Shown here: piece after piece, positions 54,101 through 61,841 of the stretch
Layout: every line of letters starts with the position of its first letter
How positions within the stretch are numbered: position 1 is the first letter of the stretch
IMG/VR virus record: IMGVR_UViG_3300046792_000297
Span: 1 to 64,000 of that record
Direction: 5' to 3' (one strand)
Source of the DNA: a virus
Length of the DNA: 64,000 bases
Notes under the pieces: generated by a model
Database searches by the model: none
Told to the model about the DNA's origin: nothing
Seen by the model: the letters and a program-made list of their open reading frames with translations, nothing else
Made by a program: the position numbers and the translations under genes

Positions 54101-55905
54101 TCACGGGTGGTGGGTCAAGTTTGTGGGAAGGTGGGATTGGCGGCGCTCTTCATATCGATGGCAGCAACATGAACACTTTCCGCAACACCGGTATTCTGCC
54201 GGGGTCTGGGCTTATTGTTGACAACGGCCACGGGAACATTTTTGAAACGCAGTACGTTGCAGGCGTGCGGCAATATCTGGGGAGGCGTGTTTATGCTGGC
54301 ACTAAGCCTGCCCGGAAGCCAGTTGGTGAGATGGACGGCTCAGCCATCGTGGGCGGCAGTGCGACAACACCTTACTACAGTGCTTCCGATCTGATGACAA
54401 CTTGTTCAGATTGGGCATTTGCCTATTATCCCGGCACAACGGCAGGGTCATGCGTAAGCGATCCGAGCGGGACAGAGTTGCCACACGGTTATTTTGAATC
54501 TGCAACGCCCACGCCTGGCTTTGACATAGTCAATGCTTCGCCGGGTGGTGGCTGGGCGGGAGGCCCACGGTTATTTGGTGGTCATGCGCCTCTGCAAAAG
54601 GTAAGAGTCTACGTGACAGGCCGCTGCGTTGGCGCTGGATGTGCCGCAACGACGCTAGCAACCTACAGAGATTCGCCTACGAGCACGGAGTTCGGCAGAG
54701 CTACCTTGAACTTTACGTCATCGTGGTCAACTCAGTCGTTTCCTGCCGATGCGAGTAACGGTGTAGCGGGAAACATCCCCAACGTAACTATGACCGGTTG
54801 GACCAACACGGGAACAGCTTACGACATAGCGATGATCACCATTCAGCCGATCCCGACGGATACGATCAACGTCACCTATCTGGGCAACACTCCATCGCAA
54901 GCGGCAGCGGCGTTCGGATCGCCTGTGATACTCAGCATGGAGAAGGTGACGACTGGAGTTAGTGTTTTTTCGCTGCCTGATTCTACTTCACCAACAGGAT
55001 TCTCGAATACGGCTACGGCATCTGGCGGTTGGATTTGCTGCACTACTTTTCCGAATGGCACTGGTGTCTATCTTGGTGGAAGGGACTTTCCGACTAGCTA
55101 CGGAGTGTTGCAATGGACGGTGCAGGGTCCATCCGTCTGGACCGATACACTCAATGGTCTTCTGACCAACGTGGCGACCACATGCACCTTGACTACTTTT
55201 AATACTTCAACTTGGCAAGCTAATGGGTACTTCCTCATCGATCAAGAGATTCTTGGCTACACTGGGGCAGTGCCGGGGAGTAATGGATTTACCTGCACAC
55301 GCGGCAACTTCGGAACTATCGCGCAGCAGCACTCTAATGGTGCAGCCGTGTCCAGCGTGGGGACGACAAACTTCCTGACCAAATGCAACAACCTAGATGC
55401 ATCCACCGGGCGTAGCACCGTCGTTCCCATTCTTCCGACATGGCAGCAATATCGGCAAGCATTTGTCGGCACCGCCTGTTCTGGGTACACTCCCGCCTTT
55501 CAGATGTTTGCTGGCACCGGTCCAACGGGACAAACGTTCAAGGTGGCCAGTATCACCATAGAAAGTTTGCAGGGCGTTCTTCCCCAGCCCACCGCCGCCA
55601 ACCAAGTGTTAAGTTCTGGCGCGGTGCTAACTGGCGGCGCGGGGTATGCGTTCAACACGCTGACCACCATGCCCCCAGTTAGGGCCGGAACATGGGCGAT
55701 CTCGGCGGCGACTTCCGCTCCCATCACGTTTGCCCCGGTCATGCTGGCTACACCGACAAGCTGCGCTGTCACGCCCTCCGCCAGCGCCGCCACAACTGGC
55801 ACACCATTCGCGTCTAGTCTCGCGACCACCGGGTTTACGGTCAACGTTCCCACCAGCGGCAGTTTGAGCGGCACCTACCTGTGCGCGATCACCAACGCCT
55901 ACTAA
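51175..55905 (+). CDS. Giant signal-peptide fibre with beta-helix and binding module
   Basis: 1576 aa. MKRILGWTLLLFVCQAALAQ is a Sec signal peptide (AxA). Then a carbohydrate-binding-like module (WTSAVTYQPAQIVTWQASSY, SPGYW) at 60-110, a pectate-lyase-type beta-helix around 270-1150 with tandem duplications (SWSITGNVATFQTT and SWSITGNVATVQVA units), and a receptor-like C-terminus. Base use is more AT-rich. Probably binds or cleaves host polysaccharide. Confidence 0.7.
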   Translation: MKRILGWTLLLFVCQAALAQMAQTPNLGLNLPPQGYPNWANLNNQNFVTIDAVVGGLQKQWQGTWTSAVTYQPAQIVTWQASSYISITGTNANNQPDLSPGYWAKIGTTAAGAVNELQMNAGGSFAATTGMTYDLTSNTLRAPQVNVSGNIQGVSLKLSGLAPGSALVCTSGTDGTLTNGACSVPPASVAWPPSCTGVYAPATNTCVAVGTAANPAGNVKEVQFNAGGTFGTDSAITIDNSTHTLGSQNVSGSANTVLYVKAPPYNAKCDVHVGGLGDAVITSGTTTYGGFSTADVGKTVKGVSSQANGSVSYVGKIVSWVGGTTTLSPAATITLHYWEWATDDHDSLMAALNDAYAQNVEIQLPAGQCLTSTLVWKGQSFHGSGRGVSYVRGMPGQDVFQMPEYGTSYSITSWSITGNVATFQTTSNNLLAGNVVTLGGFGTSTFFNLQTVTVTSATGTQFVAPITHANGSATEAGFAATGGAFPITSWSITGNVATVQVANNFPAGANITLSRFGTSTFFNAQNVTILAAGLSPTQFSFNFTHANGSATESGLATTQATSIRQFNVHDLSIVIDSTVNAAATAAGGNNTFPYRIGGTFQGMTPFTPPPAPGVPVFGTCGAGGGYADAGGTLVTITCPLTGLPLNLASLEPTWVINAPITVDGAGAAGGVYAGHIQSIVNDGVTSVSGSGGSGMTVGTYPLSFSGGGGSGASGTIAVTNATTYVVLLRVGGAGYTSPPTVTAATGGTPPTFTAAIGTSCAGGTICTVRVDNAIATSVSATTGTWLTAQTPPWYFGNAGIAMPCSGGGACNGVGFSVIRNVNFDQVANGYIGRSHTTGIFTQAQMYGDSFENLVFTQLYGGYIEVQPPAGNLSTADTMSFKDISFYNENFPIMTYNGNDRVINGMNIYQELLLSEGPFFFSRQQALSGYLNWAINSFYIEGGASTNGEWARFQGGPFHMRAASFGGGNPAGSYIEFTGGGSSLWEGGIGGALHIDGSNMNTFRNTGILPGSGLIVDNGHGNIFETQYVAGVRQYLGRRVYAGTKPARKPVGEMDGSAIVGGSATTPYYSASDLMTTCSDWAFAYYPGTTAGSCVSDPSGTELPHGYFESATPTPGFDIVNASPGGGWAGGPRLFGGHAPLQKVRVYVTGRCVGAGCAATTLATYRDSPTSTEFGRATLNFTSSWSTQSFPADASNGVAGNIPNVTMTGWTNTGTAYDIAMITIQPIPTDTINVTYLGNTPSQAAAAFGSPVILSMEKVTTGVSVFSLPDSTSPTGFSNTATASGGWICCTTFPNGTGVYLGGRDFPTSYGVLQWTVQGPSVWTDTLNGLLTNVATTCTLTTFNTSTWQANGYFLIDQEILGYTGAVPGSNGFTCTRGNFGTIAQQHSNGAAVSSVGTTNFLTKCNNLDASTGRSTVVPILPTWQQYRQAFVGTACSGYTPAFQMFAGTGPTGQTFKVASITIESLQGVLPQPTAANQVLSSGAVLTGGAGYAFNTLTTMPPVRAGTWAISAATSAPITFAPVMLATPTSCAVTPSASAATTGTPFASSLATTGFTVNVPTSGSLSGTYLCAITNAY

Positions 55906-55916
55906 TAATGATTATT
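55904..55916. repeat. Periodic palindrome site, perfect copy
   Basis: AATAATGATTATT, 13 of 13, spanning the fibre stop and the start codon of the 26-aa peptide. Confidence 0.85.
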
Positions 55917-55988
55917 TTGGCCCTGTTCGCGCTGGCCGTACTCCTGGCGCTCAGCCGTTGGTGGCCCGACCTGTTGAACCCGCTCTGA
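55908..55988 (+). CDS. Tiny membrane peptide, 26 aa
   Basis: MIILALFALAVLLALSRWWP and DLLNPL: one hydrophobic helix; next to a holin-like gene. Could be part of the lysis set. Confidence 0.5.
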   Translation: MIILALFALAVLLALSRWWPDLLNPL

Positions 55989-55999
55989 GGAGAATCGGT

Positions 56000-56335
56000 A
56001 TGGACACCAAGAAGACTGTCGCCTGGATCAAGACCGCCCTCATCTCGTCCGTGGTCGGCGGCATCATGGCCGCCATTGCCGCCGCCTGCGATCCGTCCAA
56101 GTACCGCTTCCCCCAGGACTTGGGCAGTGGGAAGCTCTGGCCGTTCTTTCTGGCCGGGGCGGGGGCGATGTTCGGCGGGATGCTGCTGAAGTCGCCGCTG
56201 GGTCAGTCGGCGCTCAGCACGTTCAAGGACAGCCAGGCGCAACTGGCGCAGAGCAAGCAGGACCTGGCCGACGCCAAGGAGCAACTCAAGCAAACCCCGA
56301 CCGGGCCGCCGCCCAACGGGCCGGGAAAGGCGTAG
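56000..56335 (+). CDS. Holin-like membrane protein, 111 aa
   Basis: MDTKKTVAWIKTALISSVVG, GIMAAIAAAC and WPFFLAGAGAMFGGMLL give two membrane helices, then a coiled coil (FKDSQAQLAQSKQDLADAKE) and a Pro tail. Fits a class II holin or a membrane-anchored virion protein; no endolysin lies nearby in the window. Confidence 0.55.
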   Translation: MDTKKTVAWIKTALISSVVGGIMAAIAAACDPSKYRFPQDLGSGKLWPFFLAGAGAMFGGMLLKSPLGQSALSTFKDSQAQLAQSKQDLADAKEQLKQTPTGPPPNGPGKA

Positions 56336-56342
56336 CGTCGTA

Positions 56343-57203
56343 ATGCCCGGCTTCCGCCCGCCCAACCGCATCGAGATCGCTTACCGGCGGGCCATCACCG
56401 ACGCGCTGGCCGAACTGCTCGGCCTGATCCCGCCCGACCTCAGTGAAGGCGAGTGGCTCACCCAACTGGCGGCGCTCGGCTACCGCCCGGAGATGCTCGA
56501 CCTGGCCGCTCGCACGGCCTACAAGATGGTCGAGTGGATCAACATCGACAACGCCAAGAGTTGGCGGGCCGCCTCGCGGCAGTCGCAACGCTCGCAAAGA
56601 TTATTCCGCCTCTTGCAGCACGAACTGGCCGGGCCGGTCGGCGTCACCCTGAACTGGCTGGTGCGGGAGAACGCCAAGCTGATCTCCTCGATCCCGTCGA
56701 CTGTCGCGTCGATGTTGACCGGCGAGATCGCGACGGCGGCGCAGGGCGGAGCCCGGCACGAAACGATGACGCGGATGATGCGGGTCCGCTTTCCCGAATT
56801 GACCCACAACCGCATCGCCCTGATTGCTCGCACGGAGACGGCCAAGGCGTCGACGGCGCTCACGCGAGCGCGGTCGGAAGAGTTGGACCTGACCTGGTTC
56901 GTCTGGAAGACTTCGGAGGATCGCCGGGTGCGCCCGGCGCATAAGAACCTGAACGGCGTGCTGGTTTCCTGGGCCGACCTGCCGCAGCCCGAGGCGCTGA
57001 TCGGGGAGAAGAGCACGCTGGGCAAGGGCGCGGCGGGCGACTTTCCCAACTGCCGCTGCTACCCCGCCCCGTTGCTCTCGCTCGACGACGTGTTCGCCAA
57101 CGGCAGCGTGCGGGCGCGGGTGTATCACAACGACCACATTGAACGCATGACGCGGGCGCAGTTCGCGCGGCTGTCGGGCGTCGAGCGCCGCTACGCGGCT
57201 TGA
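56343..57203 (+). CDS. MuF/SPP1 gp7-like head morphogenesis protein
   Basis: 286 aa. C-terminal MuF-type signature IALIARTETAKASTALTRAR, WKTSEDRRVRPAHKNLNGV, GDFPNCRCYPAPLL. Such minor head proteins sit in the capsid and help DNA ejection. The gene is unusually far from the portal (16 kb), with enzymes and fibres between. Confidence 0.85.
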   Translation: MPGFRPPNRIEIAYRRAITDALAELLGLIPPDLSEGEWLTQLAALGYRPEMLDLAARTAYKMVEWINIDNAKSWRAASRQSQRSQRLFRLLQHELAGPVGVTLNWLVRENAKLISSIPSTVASMLTGEIATAAQGGARHETMTRMMRVRFPELTHNRIALIARTETAKASTALTRARSEELDLTWFVWKTSEDRRVRPAHKNLNGVLVSWADLPQPEALIGEKSTLGKGAAGDFPNCRCYPAPLLSLDDVFANGSVRARVYHNDHIERMTRAQFARLSGVERRYAA

Positions 57204-57214
57204 AGGACACCATA

Positions 57215-58444
57215 ATGCCTACACGCAAGGATGCAGTCGCCGACCTGGGCTTCGATCCCACCGGCAAGCAGGACTGTTCGCCCCGTCTGACCGACTACCT
57301 CAATTCCAGCGACGCCAATGGCGGCGAACTGCACTTCCCTGCCGGGCGCTACTACTACCGCTCCACCGTGGAAAGCAACCAGAAGAACGTCAAGTTGGTG
57401 GGCGACGCACACTTGGCCAACATGGGCGACAGCCCGGTGGCCTTCTGCTCCGATCAGTATCTTGAGGCGATTTTGTGGTGGAACGGTTCGCAACCTACTT
57501 CCAATATGAACGGGCCGAGAATCGACCACGTTCAATTTCAGGACACCAGCAGCGACCACGCTCACTTGCGTAGCGCCATCCGCCTCACCGCGACCGCGAA
57601 CGCGGAACTCAAGGTGGGCTTTTTGAATCTTCATCCGCAACGCTACTGCAATGGCACGGCGGCGGTGAGCACCAACTCGAAGACCGTTCAGGGAGCGGGC
57701 ACCAAGTGGCAGGACTACATGAGCCGCTGTGCCTGGCTGGTGATTGATGGCTATCCGTATGAGATCGCCAGCGTGGAGTCGGAGACTGCGCTGACGCTGG
57801 CCATCGAGTACCAGGGGCCGACCGCCAGCAATAAAGGATACGCAATCAACTGGGGCGGCGTGGGCGTGTGGCTCGATCCAGGCACAGACTTTTGTCAGTA
57901 TGGCAAAGAATGGAGCTTGAATGGCCGCTGTGCGTGCGCCCTGTTCGCAGCGGCGGGCGCTACCAGCCCGCGCTACACCGGGACCAGCAGGATCAAGGTA
58001 TTGAGTGGCTACTTAAATGGCGAGGGGATTCCAGACAGCATCGCCGGTTATTTCGGACCCTATTCCGACACGTTCGTTTGGGATTGCGCCATGAACTCGT
58101 TTGCCTTCGGACTTGTCATTGCGAACGGACACCAGCACGACGTGCAACATGGCGATTATGAAAATGCTGGCGGGCCGGTGCCGGTCACGGGTAAGCCGTT
58201 GAGCTACGATTCCTGCCACGGCATCCTGGTCATGTCCTCCAATCACAGCGATACCTGGGGCAACCGCCTGGGTGGATATTTCAGACAGATCGGGACGGCG
58301 ATGGAACTCTATGGCACGCCCGGCAAAGCGCCTGATTGGACAATCATCGGCGTGTCCACCTTCCGCTCCAACAAGGCCAAGCTGATCGTGGGCAACGCCA
58401 CCAACACCGAAATTCTGCAACCGTCGCTCGCGGGCGGCGTGTAA
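57215..58444 (+). CDS. Beta-helix tail-spike-like protein, 409 aa
   Basis: MPTRKDAVADLGFDPTGKQD then LNSSDANGGELHFPAGRYYY is a pectate-lyase superfamily start; short strands and turns run through to the end. No signal peptide, unlike the larger fibres. AAGGACACC ribosome site. May be a depolymerase. Confidence 0.75.
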   Translation: MPTRKDAVADLGFDPTGKQDCSPRLTDYLNSSDANGGELHFPAGRYYYRSTVESNQKNVKLVGDAHLANMGDSPVAFCSDQYLEAILWWNGSQPTSNMNGPRIDHVQFQDTSSDHAHLRSAIRLTATANAELKVGFLNLHPQRYCNGTAAVSTNSKTVQGAGTKWQDYMSRCAWLVIDGYPYEIASVESETALTLAIEYQGPTASNKGYAINWGGVGVWLDPGTDFCQYGKEWSLNGRCACALFAAAGATSPRYTGTSRIKVLSGYLNGEGIPDSIAGYFGPYSDTFVWDCAMNSFAFGLVIANGHQHDVQHGDYENAGGPVPVTGKPLSYDSCHGILVMSSNHSDTWGNRLGGYFRQIGTAMELYGTPGKAPDWTIIGVSTFRSNKAKLIVGNATNTEILQPSLAGGV

Positions 58445-58459
58445 ACCACGGAGGGACTA

Positions 58460-58828
58460 ATGCCGCTTACCAACAAGGGCGAATCAATCTTGAACTCGAT
58501 GCGCGAAACTTACCCCTCGGAGGCAAAGGCCAAAGAGGTCTTCTATGCCTCAAAGAACGCACACACCATCAGTGGCGTCGACGCCATGTGCCGCGACGCC
58601 GACGAGATCGACGACGTGGGCCAGTCGGTGCTGCACGCGGTCGATGCGGAGTATCCCATGCCTGGCCAACTGCCCGGCATCCGCATCAACGAGACGGGCC
58701 AGTCGGTGCTGCACGCCATCGACGCGAACGGCGGCGGCAACTCGGGCGCGGTGATCTCGCCCACGCCGGAACTGGGCCAGAGCGCCTACCAGCGTGGCGA
58801 GGCCATCCCCGAAGCTAAGCGGGATTAG
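58460..58828 (+). CDS. Phage protein with ESILNSMRE/ASKNAHTISGVD motif
   Basis: 122 aa. ESILNSMRETYPSEAKAKEV and FYASKNAHTISGVD match a small virion-region motif common in phage genomes. Two GQSVLHA-DA repeats follow. Function unknown. Confidence 0.65.
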   Translation: MPLTNKGESILNSMRETYPSEAKAKEVFYASKNAHTISGVDAMCRDADEIDDVGQSVLHAVDAEYPMPGQLPGIRINETGQSVLHAIDANGGGNSGAVISPTPELGQSAYQRGEAIPEAKRD

Positions 58829-58840
58829 CCGTCTGCCACG

Positions 58841-58890
58841 TCGCGCCAACTTGCGCCATGTCGCGCCAACGAACGCCAACTTGCGCCAAC
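58841..58890. repeat. Five 10-bp direct repeats
   Basis: Units TCGCGCCAAC, TTGCGCCATG, TCGCGCCAAC, GAACGCCAAC, TTGCGCCAAC in perfect 10-bp phase, between two genes. The helical-turn spacing could bind a protein cooperatively on one DNA face. Confidence 0.75.
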
Positions 58891-58914
58891 GAACTCAATA
58901 ACCAGGAGGTTGTC

Positions 58915-59073
58915 ATGATCGCAGTAATTTTGATCATTCTGGTGTTAATGAATGGCATTGGGGCATGGGCATCCCCACAACCGGGTTACTACAGGCATGG
59001 ATGGGGCGTGTTGGGTTTGATTTGCCTAATCCTGTTGATCATCTTGTTACTAAAGCCAGAGTTGCTCCACTGA
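58915..59073 (+). CDS. DUF3309-like membrane protein, 52 aa
   Basis: MIAVILIILVLMNGIGAWAS and GWGVLGLICLILLIILLLKP: two helices around a short loop, like DUF3309. Ribosome site CAGGAGGTTGTC. Function unknown. Confidence 0.7.
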   Translation: MIAVILIILVLMNGIGAWASPQPGYYRHGWGVLGLICLILLIILLLKPELLH

Positions 59074-59081
59074 GGGCCGCC

Positions 59082-59447
59082 ATGACGATACAGGCTGGAC
59101 ACTCCGCATTCTCCGATCCACCCGCCGTGACCCATGCGGTCCAGCGCGACGAGCAGGGGCGCTTCGCCTCAGATGGCATCGGCGCGGGCAACTCCGCCTT
59201 GAGCGAACTCGCGCCCATCAATGCTCTACCCGTGCAGGTCTACGAAGCCTCGGAAAGCGAAGGCCCGCCGTTCGGCAGCGAGGCGGTGATCGAGCGCAGC
59301 GACGCGGGCCAGGCGACCAGCGAGCAGGCGGTCGAGCCGCTGATCAGCGCGGCCAAGGACGAAATGCGTCACCAGGAAGAGGGCTGGGACCCCGCCGGGT
59401 CGGCTCCGCAGCCGCTGCGACCGTGGGACGACAGCGCGGCCAAATAA
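59082..59447 (+). CDS. Hypothetical protein with GRF motif, 121 aa
   Basis: MTIQAGHSAFSDPPAVTHAV then QRDEQGRFASDG, the same basic-Asp-x-Gly-aromatic motif found after the tag in the delivered enzymes. Otherwise acidic and disordered. Function unknown. Confidence 0.6.
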   Translation: MTIQAGHSAFSDPPAVTHAVQRDEQGRFASDGIGAGNSALSELAPINALPVQVYEASESEGPPFGSEAVIERSDAGQATSEQAVEPLISAAKDEMRHQEEGWDPAGSAPQPLRPWDDSAAK

Positions 59448-59454
59448 CACCACA

Positions 59455-59467
59455 TTAATCATTGTCG
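59455..59467. repeat. Periodic palindrome site, degenerate copy
   Basis: ATTAATCATTGTC, 10 of 13, non-coding. Spacing of 3.55 kb from the perfect copy at 55904. Confidence 0.5.
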
Positions 59468-59522
59468 AGTAATGTCCTGGGTTCACCGGACGAGCGCCGT
59501 GATGCGCCTGGGAGTTGCTTTC

Positions 59523-59705
59523 ATGGATGACCAACGCAAGGTTAGCCCAAACGAAGTCCGCGCCATGCAGGCGGAACTCGACCGTATGGAGCGCGAAAGC
59601 CCCCACCATCCTGAGATCGACGCCCTGCGCAACCGGCTCCAGATTGCCTACCTCGAACTGGGCGTGCAGGAATTCGGAGGACACCATGCCGATGAATCCG
59701 GGTAA
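59523..59705 (+). CDS. Small coiled-coil protein, 60 aa
   Basis: MDDQRKVSPNEVRAMQAELD, helical throughout. Start after GGGAG; a longer start at 59472 is possible. Function unknown. Confidence 0.55.
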   Translation: MDDQRKVSPNEVRAMQAELDRMERESPHHPEIDALRNRLQIAYLELGVQEFGGHHADESG

Positions 59706-60138
59706 CTCGGCCTTCGAGGCCATGCCGGTCGTCCACGACAACTTCACGTCGCTGGGGCCGGGCTCCATCCCGGTCACCGACGCCCGCGAGCTTCCCTTCG
59801 CGCCGGACTCCCTTCCGGCGCTCGACGCGGGCACCACCGAGGGCGCGAAGAAAGCCTGGGAGTCGCGCAGCGGCGGCGAGCCGACCACCTCCAAGGGATC
59901 GCGCAGCAAAGCCAATTCTGGCCTGGCCACCATCTCGCGCAAGTATCACAACTCGATTCCGGTACAGGAAATCAACCACGCCCTGACCTCCGCTGGCCTC
60001 CAGCCGATGGAAGGCGGAATTTTCACCGGCAAAGAGGGGCGCTCGCACGAACAGGTTGGCCCCAACACCTGGCTCTCCTTGCAGTGGCACAAGATGGAAG
60101 CCACCGGGCGCTGGGAAATCAACGCCTACGTCAGCTAA
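59686..60138 (+). CDS. Hypothetical protein, 150 aa
   Basis: MPMNPGNSAFEAMPVVHDNF, then AKKAWESRSGGEP, a variant of the KAWATRRA motif, and a conserved-looking C-terminal domain (SRKYHNSIPVQEINHALTSA). Ribosome site GGAGGACACC. Function unknown. Confidence 0.65.
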   Translation: MPMNPGNSAFEAMPVVHDNFTSLGPGSIPVTDARELPFAPDSLPALDAGTTEGAKKAWESRSGGEPTTSKGSRSKANSGLATISRKYHNSIPVQEINHALTSAGLQPMEGGIFTGKEGRSHEQVGPNTWLSLQWHKMEATGRWEINAYVS

Positions 60139-60170
60139 CCACCACCTACATCTCTACCGGAGCGTGAGCG

Positions 60171-61838
60171 ATGCCCAAGTATTACTCCCTCATGCTCAGC
60201 CCCCACATCTCCAAGACGCCCGAGGGCTACCTGATTTGCCGCGACGTGAACATCTGCCGCAGCGGCTTTCAGGAGTACCGGGGCAACGAGTTGAGCCGCT
60301 TCCCCGGCTACGAGCATAGCTGGAACCTGGACCCCGGCCAGACCTACAAGGTCTACCGGCCCAAGGAAGAAGTGCTCAACCCCGACACGATGGCCAGCTT
60401 CGAAGGCAAGACCGTGGTCAACGAGCACCCGGACGGCGACGCGGTCTACATCGACAACGATGGCGAACTGAATTGCGGCCACATCCAGGGCGTGCATCGC
60501 GGGCCGGACCTGCCGCCCAGCGAAGACCTGCCCGAAGGCGCAGTCACCTTGCAGGGCGACCTGCATGTCAAGGACCCGGAACTGGTCGAGAAGATTTGGC
60601 CAGCGGGCGACCCGGAGAACGGAGTCCGCGACATCAGTTGCGGCTACTCACTGAGGCTCAAGCGTCTGGCGGACGGGACGCTTGTCATGACCCACATTCG
60701 CGGGAATCACGTGGCTGTGGTCGAGAAAGGCCGCGCGGGAAGTCTGATCGCTATTCAAGATTCCGCGCCGCAAGCCAAGGCGGAAATCCTGGTTGCGATC
60801 TGCGACTCGGCACCGCCCGAAATCAAACAACAGCGGAGGAAAATCATGACCATCAAAGAATTGATTTTCGGGCGAGGGGTCAAAGCCATGATGCCAGATG
60901 CCAGCCCGGAAGAGGTCAGCGCCGTCCTCAAGGACCTGGAGGATGACAAGAACGGGCACAAGCCTGTAGCCAAGGACTCACTCACCAAACAGGACGAACT
61001 GGCCTCCGAACACCCTCACCGGGTCGCGGCTCATGCGGCGCTCGACCGCTGCATGGACGCTCGCGGGAGCGCGGACGGTATGGGCAAGGACGCCTTCGGC
61101 AAGCCTTCCCATCTGAACCAACTCAAGAAGGAACTGCTCAAGTTCATCGAGGAAGAGGAGGCTGCGGAGGAAACCAAGCCGCCCGGCGAAGAGGGCAAAC
61201 CTGCGCCCGCCACCGCCGCGCCGCCGCCCGCTGCACCACCCGCCGAAGCTGCGCCGCCTGCCAAGCCAGAAGAAGAGGATGCCGCGCCGCCCGAAGAAGC
61301 CAAGCCGGAGATCGAAGAACTGGCCGAAGGCGAAGGCGCGGAGGCGGAAGCTCCGCCGGAGGAAGCCGGTACTGCGCCGCCCGAGGAAGAGAGCGAGGAT
61401 CGCGGGCCGGAAGGCAACGAAGAGCCGCCGGAGGAAGGCGACGAGGAAGAGGAAGAAGCCAACGACGCCGAAGTGACCGAGAAGGGCGAGAGTGTGCTCA
61501 AGCAGGCCAACGATTCAGTGCGGGCCTACATTCGCGCCACCAAGCCGGTGATCGCCGCCATCGTGGCCAAGCCCAAGAGCAAGCGCAGCCCCAAAGAGGT
61601 CCTGATGGTGGACAGCTACAACCGGGCCGTGCGCGGGGTCAATGCGGCGGGTCCGGCCTACCGCGTGCTGGCTAAGGTCAAGGTGCCGCCCCGCATTCCG
61701 GCACTGGCCGTCGACGCCGAGAAGGCTCGCACGGAAGCCAAGGCCGAAACCGATTTGATCGCGAGTTTTTACGAAGGGGTGCCGTGGAATAAGGGCAAGG
61801 AACGCCACGACCTCTATCTCACTACGAAGGGAAAATAA
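60171..61838 (+). CDS. Capsid maturation protease/scaffold (DUF2213)
   Basis: 555 aa. N-terminal protease domain: FEGKTVVNEHPDGDAVYID, VRDISCGYSLRLKRL and RGNHVAVVEKGRAG are the DUF2213 signature. Then a long acidic Pro/Glu linker and a C-terminal domain, as in protease-scaffold fusions that guide and then process the prohead. Just upstream of the decoration-like and capsid genes. Confidence 0.85.
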   Translation: MPKYYSLMLSPHISKTPEGYLICRDVNICRSGFQEYRGNELSRFPGYEHSWNLDPGQTYKVYRPKEEVLNPDTMASFEGKTVVNEHPDGDAVYIDNDGELNCGHIQGVHRGPDLPPSEDLPEGAVTLQGDLHVKDPELVEKIWPAGDPENGVRDISCGYSLRLKRLADGTLVMTHIRGNHVAVVEKGRAGSLIAIQDSAPQAKAEILVAICDSAPPEIKQQRRKIMTIKELIFGRGVKAMMPDASPEEVSAVLKDLEDDKNGHKPVAKDSLTKQDELASEHPHRVAAHAALDRCMDARGSADGMGKDAFGKPSHLNQLKKELLKFIEEEEAAEETKPPGEEGKPAPATAAPPPAAPPAEAAPPAKPEEEDAAPPEEAKPEIEELAEGEGAEAEAPPEEAGTAPPEEESEDRGPEGNEEPPEEGDEEEEEANDAEVTEKGESVLKQANDSVRAYIRATKPVIAAIVAKPKSKRSPKEVLMVDSYNRAVRGVNAAGPAYRVLAKVKVPPRIPALAVDAEKARTEAKAETDLIASFYEGVPWNKGKERHDLYLTTKGK

Positions 61839-61841
61839 ACC

